Origin: Lachnospiraceae bacterium C7
Lineage (GTDB): Bacteria > Bacillota > Clostridia > Lachnospirales > Lachnospiraceae
NCBI GenBank assembly: GCA_900113385.1
Contig: FOPE01000018.1
Coordinates: forward strand, 1-52,078
Reading direction: 5' to 3'
Length of the DNA stretch: 52,078 bases
A program made the translations under genes and the position numbers. Positions within the stretch are counted from its first letter, which is position 1. Each line of letters starts with the position of its first letter. The notes under the pieces are model-generated. The model was not told the DNA's origin and made no database searches. It worked only from the letters and a program-made list of their open reading frames with translations. Shown here one piece after another: positions 1 to 6,717 of the stretch.

Positions 1-178
1 GTAGCCAAGTTCGGAAGGGATAAACGCTGAAGGCATCTAAGCGTGAAGCCCCCCTCAAGATGAGATATCCCACTCGAAAGAGATAAGACCCCTGAGAGAC
101 TATCAGGTAAATAGGGCAGAGGTGTAAGTACAGTAATGTATGTAGCTGACTGTTACTAATAGGTCGAGGGCTTGACCA
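1..178 (+). rRNA. 23S ribosomal RNA, 3' end (partial)
   Basis: The sequence matches the conserved end of Firmicutes 23S rRNA, including the stretch ACTAATAGGTCGAGGGCTTG at about 154-173. The gene enters from the left edge, so only the last part is present. The exact 3' end, near 175-180, is estimated from the family. No 5S rRNA follows; the next gene is a tRNA. Confidence 0.93.
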
Positions 179-239
179 AGAAGGTTGAACGGATAAAGAA
201 GTTTGTGTGAAGTTTTGAAGATATATGGAAATATGATGA

Positions 240-310
240 AGGGGTGTAGTTCATCGGTAGAATAAGAGTCTCCAAAACTCCAGAGGAGGGTTCGATTCCT
301 TCCACCCCTG
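240..310 (+). tRNA. tRNA-Trp (CCA)
   Basis: A 71-nt cloverleaf can be folded by hand. The acceptor stem AGGGGTG (240-246) pairs with CACCCCT (303-309), with discriminator G310. The D stem is GTTC/GAAT. The anticodon loop CTCCAAA (270-276) carries CCA at 272-274. The T stem GAGGG/CCTTC encloses TTCGATT. The base of the anticodon stem has an A-C mismatch. The 3' CCA is not encoded. It lies about 60 nt after the 23S gene and is probably co-transcribed with it. Confidence 0.95.
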
Positions 311-315
311 TAGAG

Positions 316-353
316 AAAACGCTTTCGTCTTTTATGGCTAAAGCGTTTTTTTT
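316..353 (+). terminator. Rho-independent terminator of the rRNA/tRNA unit
   Basis: AAAACGCTTT (316-325) pairs with AAAGCGTTTT (340-349) around a 14-nt loop and runs into a T tract to 353. Confidence 0.85.
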
Positions 354-450
354 AGATTCATTTTATTTTGTATGTGAATGTAAATAGTACAAATGAATAG
401 TTTCAAGTTTAAAACTTGTGTTCAAAATTAAAGATAATAGAGGTATGTGT

Positions 451-1695
451 ATGGATAATATGAATTTAGAAAAAGATAATGATATTATAAAAGATAATGG
501 TAGTATTTTTGAAAGCTTAAATAAGCATAATAATACAGATGAAATAAATATTGAAAAATATAGTATTTCAATTTTAGAGTTTCAAAATATTCAGTTAAGT
601 AATGTGACATTAATTGATATACGTGAAACTGACGAGTATCAATATGGTTTTATTCCAGGAGCTATAAATATAGTTTGGCGTGATATAGAAAAAGAAGTTC
701 ATTCAATAGAAAAAAATAAGCCAGTAATAGTATATAGTCAAAAAACAGATGAAAGAGATTATAGTATTAATGTTGTACAATTTTTGAGAAGCCAGGGATT
801 TGAAGCAAAATATTTAAATGGTGGTTATATAAAATGGATATTAAGTGAGATGGATAAGGTAAATATCGAAGAAAAAAATAAAGACATCGAACTTTCTATT
901 AGAAAAAAATTTCATAAGCAATTATTTTCAAAGTTTGCAAAAGCAATTAATACATATGAGTTGTTACAGCCAGGTGATAAAGTCATGGTATGCATCTCAG
1001 GTGGAAAAGATTCTATGCTAATGGCTAAATTATTTCAAGAGTTAAAAAAACATAATAAGTTTGAATTTGATTTAGAATTTGTTGTAATGGATCCAGGTTA
1101 TAGTCAAGCAAATAGGAAAGTTATTGAGAATAATGCTAATATAATGAATATTCCAATAAAAATATTTGAAAGTGATATTTTTGATGCAGTTTATGATATT
1201 GAAAAATCTCCATGCTATTTATGTGCAAGAATGAGAAGGGGACATCTATATCACTATGCTCAAAAATTAGGGTGTAATAAAATTGCTTTAGGACACCACT
1301 ATGATGATGTAATTGAAACAATTCTTATGGGAATGTTATATGGAGCACAAGTTCAAACAATGATGCCAAAATTACATAGTACAAATTTTGAAGGTTTGGA
1401 ACTAATACGTCCTATGTATTTGATTCGTGAAGACGATGTAAAAAAATGGAGAGATTATAATAAATTATATTTTTTACAGTGTGCATGTAAGTTTACAGAA
1501 GAATGTGTATCAAGTGCACCAGATAATACTACATCTTCAAAACGAATGGAAATTAAAGAATTAATTAAAACTATGAAACAAACAAACCCTTATGTTGAAA
1601 GTAATATTTTTAAGAGTGTTGAAAATGTAAATTTAAAAACTATTATTGCATATAAAAGTGATGGGGTAAAACATTCATTTTTAGATGAATATTAA
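451..1695 (+). CDS. Rhodanese-like domain fused to TtcA-family PP-loop ATPase
   Basis: Probable tRNA sulfur-transfer enzyme or relative. The N-terminal half (about residues 35-135) has a rhodanese fold signature (LIDIRETDEYQYGFIPGAIN). The C-terminal half is a TtcA/TtuA-type ATP pyrophosphatase with the PP-loop SGGKDS near residue 183, a CYLC pair, the GHHYDD motif and a third cysteine cluster (CACKFTEEC) that could complete an Fe-S site. In the rhodanese domain the active-site loop reads YSQKTDER, with Ser96 where the catalytic Cys is expected, so it may be sulfur-transfer dead. I start at ATG 451 because AGAGG (439-443) lies 7 nt upstream; ATG 445 and GTG 418 are in-frame alternatives. TtcA members make 2-thiocytidine in tRNA, but the exact substrate here is inferred. 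A LysR gene follows after 32 nt. Confidence 0.8.
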   Translation: MDNMNLEKDNDIIKDNGSIFESLNKHNNTDEINIEKYSISILEFQNIQLSNVTLIDIRETDEYQYGFIPGAINIVWRDIEKEVHSIEKNKPVIVYSQKTDERDYSINVVQFLRSQGFEAKYLNGGYIKWILSEMDKVNIEEKNKDIELSIRKKFHKQLFSKFAKAINTYELLQPGDKVMVCISGGKDSMLMAKLFQELKKHNKFEFDLEFVVMDPGYSQANRKVIENNANIMNIPIKIFESDIFDAVYDIEKSPCYLCARMRRGHLYHYAQKLGCNKIALGHHYDDVIETILMGMLYGAQVQTMMPKLHSTNFEGLELIRPMYLIREDDVKKWRDYNKLYFLQCACKFTEECVSSAPDNTTSSKRMEIKELIKTMKQTNPYVESNIFKSVENVNLKTIIAYKSDGVKHSFLDEY

Positions 1696-1727
1696 TTTTT
1701 TGTGAAAATAGAAAAGGGGGTTTTTAT

Positions 1728-2633
1728 ATGACACTTCAGCAGTTAAAGCAGATTATTACCATTGCAGATTCAGGTTCGATGAATGAGGCTGCAAAAAAAT
1801 TATTCGTTTCTCAACCTAATTTATCAGCAGTTGTTAAAGAAGTAGAGGAAGAAATTAAGGTTACTATTTTTTTGAGATCAAATCGAGGGATAATTATTAC
1901 TACTGAAGGCGAAGAATTTTTAGGATATGCCAGGCAAGTTGTTCAACAGTATGATTTAATGCAACAGCGATATGATGAAAAAAATGTTAAGAAAAAGTTT
2001 AGTGTATCTACACAACATTATAGTTTTGCAGTTGAAGCATTTGTTGAAATGGTCAAAACATTTGGAATGGATGAATACGAATTCGCTATTCATGAAACGA
2101 GAACAAATACAGTTATAGAAAACGTTAAAAATATGAAAAGTGAAATTGGGGTACTTTATCTAAGCGAGTTTAACAAGAAAGTTTTAAAAAAGCTTTTTTC
2201 TGAAAGTAGTTTAGTATTTGAAGAATTATTTACTTGCGATACTTACGTATATATTTGGAAAAATAATCCTCTAGCTCAGAAAAAAATTATATCAATGAAG
2301 GATTTGGAACAATATCCATGTTTAGCATTTGAGCAGGGATTAAATAATTCATTTTATTTTGCGGAAGAAATGAAAAGTACGTATCAATATAAGAGAATAA
2401 TAAAAGCGGATGATAGAGCTACAATGTTGAACTTAATGAAGGGATTATTAGGCTATACATTATGTTCTGGAATTATTAGTGAAAATCTTAATGGCAATGA
2501 TTATATAGCAGTGCCACTTAAGGAATCAGAAAAAATGCATATTGGATATATTAGACACAAGGGAACTAAAATTAGTCCTTTGGGTGAAAGATATTTAGAA
2601 GGACTAAAAAAATATAAAGATAAAATTTTATAA
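1728..2633 (+). CDS. LysR-family transcriptional regulator
   Basis: 301 aa, the normal LysR length. The N-terminal winged helix-turn-helix is clear (MTLQQLKQIITIADSGSMNE, then AAKKLFVSQPNLSAVVKEVE), followed by a periplasmic-binding-protein-like effector domain from about residue 90. Its AAGGGGG ribosome site is just upstream. It sits between a sulfur-transfer gene and the metNIQ importer, so control of sulfur or methionine uptake is a reasonable guess but unproven. A terminator follows directly, so it is not one transcript with metN. Confidence 0.88.
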   Translation: MTLQQLKQIITIADSGSMNEAAKKLFVSQPNLSAVVKEVEEEIKVTIFLRSNRGIIITTEGEEFLGYARQVVQQYDLMQQRYDEKNVKKKFSVSTQHYSFAVEAFVEMVKTFGMDEYEFAIHETRTNTVIENVKNMKSEIGVLYLSEFNKKVLKKLFSESSLVFEELFTCDTYVYIWKNNPLAQKKIISMKDLEQYPCLAFEQGLNNSFYFAEEMKSTYQYKRIIKADDRATMLNLMKGLLGYTLCSGIISENLNGNDYIAVPLKESEKMHIGYIRHKGTKISPLGERYLEGLKKYKDKIL

Positions 2634-2654
2634 AATAAATGAACTTTTGAGACG

Positions 2655-2696
2655 AAAAACTCTTTTTGACTTATGTAAGTTGAGAAGAGTTTTTTT
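2655..2696 (+). terminator. Rho-independent terminator after the LysR gene
   Basis: AAAACTCTT and AAGAGTTTT form the outer stem, GACTTA/TAAGTT extends it, and a seven-base T run follows. Confidence 0.8.
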
Positions 2697-2912
2697 ATTT
2701 CTTTAGTAAAATTAAATAATTAAAAAAAGTTTAAAATAATTAAAAATAAGTTTTAAATAAACTTGAAAAATCAGCACTTCAAATAAAAATTAAATTTAAC
2801 ATTAATATATCATCAAAATATTCTGATATAAATTTTAGTTATAACAAGGTATAAAAACTATGTATTATCTTATTTCAAATTACTATGATACAATATCTTT
2901 GGAGTTGAAGTT

Positions 2913-2960
2913 ATGAAAATTTTATATATTACAGTAAATGTGAAGTCATTAAAAGAATAA
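2913..2960 (+). pseudogene. 5' remnant of an azoreductase/flavodoxin-like gene
   Basis: A short reading frame with a plausible ribosome site (TTTGGAG) encodes MKILYITVNVKSLKE and then stops. This opening resembles the first beta strand of FMN-dependent NADH-azoreductases and related flavodoxin-fold enzymes, and it is followed 38 nt later by a terminator-like hairpin. It looks like a gene whose body was deleted, leaving its start. The identification rests on 15 residues, so it is tentative. Confidence 0.35.
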
Positions 2961-2998
2961 TCCTTATTATTAGTCGATTGAAATTTATTATGAAAAAT

Positions 2999-3033
2999 CA
3001 AAAGGGGATATGGTTGAGACATATCTCCTTTTG
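2999..3033 (+). terminator. Terminator-like hairpin
   Basis: CAAAAGGGGATATG (2999-3012) pairs with CATATCTCCTTTTG (3020-3033), a 14-bp stem with one G-U pair. The T tract is mostly within the stem. It probably ended the lost gene at 2913 and shields metN from readthrough. Confidence 0.55.
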
Positions 3034-3040
3034 TATTCAA

Positions 3041-3103
3041 AATATTCGATGGTTATAAAAAACATGAAATGTAGTTATAATAGTTGAATGAAAAATATTC
3101 GAT
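3041..3103 (+). promoter_or_regulatory. Candidate metN promoter with repeated AATATTCGAT
   Basis: AATATTCGAT occurs exactly at 3041-3050 and 3094-3103. A TATAAT box lies between them at 3076-3081 with no good -35. This pattern fits an activator-dependent promoter, for example one served by the nearby LysR protein. Functional assignment is inference. Confidence 0.35.
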
Positions 3104-3243
3104 TAACTAATTAGGCAGATTGATTTTACGACAATTCACACATTGAACGTAATTGTAGTGGTACAAAACTAAAAAAGTTTTTTATGCTAGGTATGGCAAA
3201 TGAATAATCAGAGGATATATTAATATTTTAAGGAGATAATCAA

Positions 3244-4296
3244 ATGTACAATACAAAAAAAGCTAAAGAAGAGTATTGCGAAGCAAATTCGAAAAACTCA
3301 GCTGCTTTGATTGAGTTTTGTAATGTAAGTAAGTTATACAATACGACAAACGGTGGGGTTAAAGCATTATCGAATGTGAATTTAAAAATTAAAAAAAATT
3401 CAATTTGTGGAATTATTGGTCTATCAGGCGCTGGAAAATCCACATTAGTTAGATGCATTAATTTGTTAGAAAAACCAACTGAAGGTAATGTTTATTTGAA
3501 TGGCGATGATCTTACATTGTTAAGTGAAGTTGCTTTAAGAAAAAAACGTCAGAAAATGGGAATGATTTTTCAACATTTTAATTTACTAGATCAACGAGAT
3601 GCTATTGGAAACGTTTGTTTTCCATTAGAAATTGCAGGGGTATCAAAAAAAGATGCAATTATAAAGGCGAAAGAATTATTAAAGTTAGTTGGATTAGAGG
3701 ATAGGATGCATAATTATCCATCTCAATTGTCTGGAGGTCAAAAACAAAGAGTAGCCATAGCTCGTGCGTTAGCTACTGATCCAGAGGTGCTTTTGTGTGA
3801 TGAAGCAACGAGTGCACTTGATCCAAACACCACAAGAGCCATTTTGGCTTTGCTAAAAAAAATCAATAATGAGTTAAATGTAACAATAGTTATAATAACG
3901 CATGAGATGAGGGTTGTTGAACAGATTTGTGATTATGTTGCAGTAGTTGATGCTGGAAAAATTGTGGAACAAGGAAACGTTCAAGATGTTTTTTTGAAAC
4001 CCAAGTCAAAGGTTACACGAGAAATGCTCTTTCCTAATAGAGATATTGGAATTGGAAATGCAAAACGTAAAATTTTTAGATTATCATTTGATGGACAATC
4101 ATCATCTGAACCAGTTATTGCTAATTTGGTATTGAAATGTCAGGCAAAAGTGAACATTTTAGGTGCTAGTACAGAAGATATTGGCGGAAAAGCATTTGGT
4201 CAGATGATTATTGAAATGCCAGAAAATGAAATGGCAATTGCCAGAGTAAAAGAATATCTAGATGATATTAAAATACATTATGAGGAGGAAAAATAG
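3244..4296 (+). CDS. metN: Methionine ABC transporter, ATP-binding protein MetN
   Basis: 350 aa. It powers D/L-methionine import with MetI and MetQ. Walker A is GLSGAGKST, the signature is LSGGQKQRVAIARAL, Walker B is VLLCDEATSALDP and the switch is ITHEM. The C-terminal 75 residues (from FDGQSSSEPVIANL) form the NIL domain, which in MetN family members binds methionine and inhibits transport. The N-terminus carries about 20 extra residues before the usual IEFCNVSKLY start. AAGGAGA precedes the ATG. The stop codon directly abuts the metI start, indicating tight co-translation. Confidence 0.95.
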   Translation: MYNTKKAKEEYCEANSKNSAALIEFCNVSKLYNTTNGGVKALSNVNLKIKKNSICGIIGLSGAGKSTLVRCINLLEKPTEGNVYLNGDDLTLLSEVALRKKRQKMGMIFQHFNLLDQRDAIGNVCFPLEIAGVSKKDAIIKAKELLKLVGLEDRMHNYPSQLSGGQKQRVAIARALATDPEVLLCDEATSALDPNTTRAILALLKKINNELNVTIVIITHEMRVVEQICDYVAVVDAGKIVEQGNVQDVFLKPKSKVTREMLFPNRDIGIGNAKRKIFRLSFDGQSSSEPVIANLVLKCQAKVNILGASTEDIGGKAFGQMIIEMPENEMAIARVKEYLDDIKIHYEEEK

Positions 4297-4959
4297 ATGA
4301 ATATTAGTACTATGTTACCTGCTCTAGGACAAGGAATAGTGGAAACTTTATACATGACAGTCGGTGGAACAATTTTGGCGTATGTATTAGGAATACCTGT
4401 AGGTGTTTTACTATATATTACAGCTGAAGATGGTATTAAACCAAACAAGTTTATAAATGGGCTTGTAGGAGTAATTGTAAATGTAATTCGATCAATTCCA
4501 TTTTTAATATTATTAGTTAGTGTTATTCCATTGACAAGAATTATCGCAGGAACATCAATAGGATCTACAGCAACTTTAGTTCCATTGGTTATAGGATCAG
4601 CTCCTTTTGTAGCAAGAATGGTTGAATCATCTTTAAAGGAAGTTGATAAGGGAATTATCGAAGCAGCACAATCAATGGGAGCTAGTACGTGGCAAATAAT
4701 TATAAAAGTATTATTGCCTGAAGCTAAGCCTTCCTTATTAGTGGGTAGCACAATTGCAATTACAACAATTTTAGGATATTCCGCAATGGCTGGATTTACA
4801 GGTGGCGGAGGTTTGGGAACGATAGCAGTTAATTATGGCTATAATCGTTATCAAACAGATGTTATGCTAGTCACTGTTATTATTTTAGTTGTTATTGTTC
4901 AAGTTTTCCAGGAGGTAGGAATGAGAGTCGCTACTGCAATGGATAGACGAAAAAAATAA
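4297..4959 (+). CDS. metI: Methionine ABC transporter permease MetI
   Basis: 220 aa, the usual MetI length, with five hydrophobic segments. The cytoplasmic coupling loop typical of this permease type is visible as EAAQSMGASTWQIIIKVLLP. It begins at the base after the metN stop and has a ribosome site (GAGGAGGAAAA) inside metN. It forms the membrane pore of MetNIQ. Confidence 0.95.
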   Translation: MNISTMLPALGQGIVETLYMTVGGTILAYVLGIPVGVLLYITAEDGIKPNKFINGLVGVIVNVIRSIPFLILLVSVIPLTRIIAGTSIGSTATLVPLVIGSAPFVARMVESSLKEVDKGIIEAAQSMGASTWQIIIKVLLPEAKPSLLVGSTIAITTILGYSAMAGFTGGGGLGTIAVNYGYNRYQTDVMLVTVIILVVIVQVFQEVGMRVATAMDRRKK

Positions 4960-4966
4960 AATAACA

Positions 4967-5080
4967 AGTAATAAAATAATAAATTATAGAACAACAAGTA
5001 ATAAAAAAATTATAGAACAACAAGCAATAAAATAATAAATTATAGAACAACAAGCAATAAAACAACAAGTTGTTATATAA
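4967..5080 (+). repeat. AT-rich tandem repeat between metI and metQ
   Basis: Four imperfect copies of a 29-35 bp unit built around AACAACAAGYAATAAAA and ATTATAG. It separates metI from metQ within one likely operon and may lower or uncouple metQ expression. No open frame of interest runs through it. Confidence 0.75.
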
Positions 5081-5171
5081 CAATTTTAATAAGACAATTA
5101 TGATACAACAATGTAATGAACAAAACAATAAACAACAAATAAAGTAAAAAAATAGAAAAGAGGAGAAAACT

Positions 5172-5993
5172 ATGAAAAAAAGATTTAAAAATATTATTAA
5201 AGTTGGAGTTGCATTAACATTAGCCATTTCATTGCTTGCAGGATGTGGTTCATCATCAAGTGATGATAAAACAATTAAGATTGGTGCTTCACCATCACCA
5301 CATGCTGACATCTTGAAACAAGTAAAGAGTGAATTAAAAAAAGAAGGTTACTCATTAGAAATTTCAGAATATACAGATTATGTTCAACCTAACAAGGCTT
5401 TAAACGATGGAGATTTAGATGCAAACTTTTTCCAGCATAAGCCATATTTAGATAATTTTAATAAAGAAAATAAATCAGATTTAATTTCAGCAGCCAAAAT
5501 TCATTTTGAGCCACTTGGAATCTATTCAGAGAAATATAAAAGTCTTGATAGTTTGAAAGATGGCGATATTGTTGCAGTTCCAAACGATGCAACAAATGAA
5601 GCTAGAGCATTATTGCTTCTAGAAGAAGAAGGTGTAATTAAATTAAAAAAAGGGGCAGGAATTAATGCAACAATTTTAGATATAAAAGAAAACAAAAAGA
5701 ATCTTGAATTCAAAGAAATTGCTGCGGAACAGTTAACTAGATCATTGCCAGATACTGCAATTGCAGTAATTAATGGGAATTATGCAATTTCAGGTGGGCT
5801 TAGTATGAGTGATGCACTTGCAATAGAAAAAAATACATCAGTTGCTGCCAAAACTTACGCAAATATAATTGCTGTTAGAAAAGAAGATAAGGATAGCGCA
5901 AAAGTTAAAGCATTAGTTAAAGCTCTAAAAAGTGAAAAAGTAAAAAAATATATTGAAAAAGAATATAACGGATCGGTTGTACCTGTTTTTTAA
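5172..5993 (+). CDS. metQ: Methionine-binding lipoprotein MetQ
   Basis: 273 aa. A lipoprotein signal peptide ends in LLAGC with the lipidated Cys at about residue 25. The mature protein matches the NlpA/MetQ family (KIGASPSPHADILKQV, ANFFQHKPYLDNFN, NDATNEARALLLL). It captures methionine outside the membrane and delivers it to MetI. AGAGGAG precedes the ATG. It is the third gene of metNIQ, set apart by a repeat-filled 212-nt spacer. Confidence 0.95.
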   Translation: MKKRFKNIIKVGVALTLAISLLAGCGSSSSDDKTIKIGASPSPHADILKQVKSELKKEGYSLEISEYTDYVQPNKALNDGDLDANFFQHKPYLDNFNKENKSDLISAAKIHFEPLGIYSEKYKSLDSLKDGDIVAVPNDATNEARALLLLEEEGVIKLKKGAGINATILDIKENKKNLEFKEIAAEQLTRSLPDTAIAVINGNYAISGGLSMSDALAIEKNTSVAAKTYANIIAVRKEDKDSAKVKALVKALKSEKVKKYIEKEYNGSVVPVF

Positions 5994-6103
5994 ATAAAAA
6001 ATTTTAACTCATATTTTTGTAGCATAATTTGCAATATAACACTCTCCTAAAAAGGGGGATATATAAAAATAGTGTTAAAAAATAAAATATCTATAAAAAA
6101 ACT

Positions 6104-6132
6104 TTGACAAATATATAATATGATGTCATAAT
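6104..6132 (+). promoter_or_regulatory. Promoter of the HPr-like gene
   Basis: TTGACA (6104-6109), a 17-nt spacer and CATAAT (6127-6132), which is close to the sigma-A consensus. It gives a leader of about 100 nt. Confidence 0.7.
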
Positions 6133-6241
6133 CGTACTGTTACATATTTGTTAGGCGAGTAAGTTTTGGATAATTGTTGAAAATGTTATTGAAACAGTTA
6201 TTGATATTCGCAAATTTTTTATAGAAAGTTGGTAATTTTTC

Positions 6242-6475
6242 ATGTACGAGAACAAAAGAACAATACGCTTTGCTGATACAGACGATGTTAAGAAATTCGT
6301 AAAGGCGGCAAGTGAATGCGAGTTTGATATTGATGTAGTTTATAATCGCATAGTTATTGATGCTAAATCTATTTTAGGAGTTTTAGCATTAGGATTAGAT
6401 AAAAATTTAACTGTCGGTTATGGCGGAAATAATGATAAATTTGAAAATGTAGTAGATGAGCTTGCAGTAGCATAG
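6242..6475 (+). CDS. HPr-family protein lacking the phosphorylatable histidine
   Basis: 77 aa, slightly shorter than HPr (about 88). The region FDIDVVYNRIVIDAKSILGV aligns with the HPr segment around Ser46: Ser43 in AKSILG corresponds to the serine phosphorylated by HPr kinase. The N-terminal GIHARPA motif with the PTS-phosphorylated His15 is absent and replaced by ADTDDVKKF. It therefore cannot carry PTS phosphate in the normal way and resembles Crh in logic, though not necessarily in ancestry. It is monocistronic with its own promoter and terminator. A regulatory role in carbon control is inferred. Confidence 0.75.
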   Translation: MYENKRTIRFADTDDVKKFVKAASECEFDIDVVYNRIVIDAKSILGVLALGLDKNLTVGYGGNNDKFENVVDELAVA

Positions 6476-6500
6476 CAAATCGTGATATCCTATAGAGGAG

Positions 6501-6526
6501 TGCCCTACCGAAAGGTAGGGCATTTT
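6501..6526 (+). terminator. Strong rho-independent terminator
   Basis: TGCCCTACC (6501-6509), a GAAA tetraloop and GGTAGGGCA (6514-6522), followed by TTTTT. Confidence 0.9.
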
Positions 6527-6620
6527 TATTAAGGTACGCAATTAATTTTTATTAAGGTACGCAATTAATTTTTATTAAAGTACGCAATTAAATTTTTTTT
6601 TAAGGCACGTAATTAAAAAA
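6526..6620 (+). repeat. Tandem repeat, about 24-bp unit
   Basis: Four degenerating copies of TTATTAAGGTACGCAATTAA (last copies read AAGTACGCAATTAAA and AAGGCACGTAATTAAA). It lies between the HPr-like terminator and the helicase gene. No function is evident. Confidence 0.75.
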
Positions 6621-6717
6621 GTGCATTATGTAGGGTAAACTTAATATAAGTATATAATTAAGATGAATATATAAAATACATATGTAAGATGCATAGATGG
6701 TAAAAGGTGGTGAAGGA

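Larger units (their letters stand above)
2697..3243. other. Intergenic region with gene remnant and candidate metN control sites
   Basis: 547 nt of AT-rich DNA. It holds a 15-codon azoreductase-like fragment (2913-2960), a hairpin (2999-3033), a repeated AATATTCGAT motif and the metN leader. I looked for a SAM-I (S-box) or T-box leader, both common before metNIQ in Firmicutes, and did not find their conserved cores. Confidence 0.6.

Noticed and set aside
3104-3243. SAM-I riboswitch or T-box before metN
   Set aside because: The conserved cores of both classes were not found by eye.
4931-5311. Minus-strand frame of 126 residues across the metI-metQ spacer
   Set aside because: It is low-complexity, reads through repeats and overlaps two clear genes.
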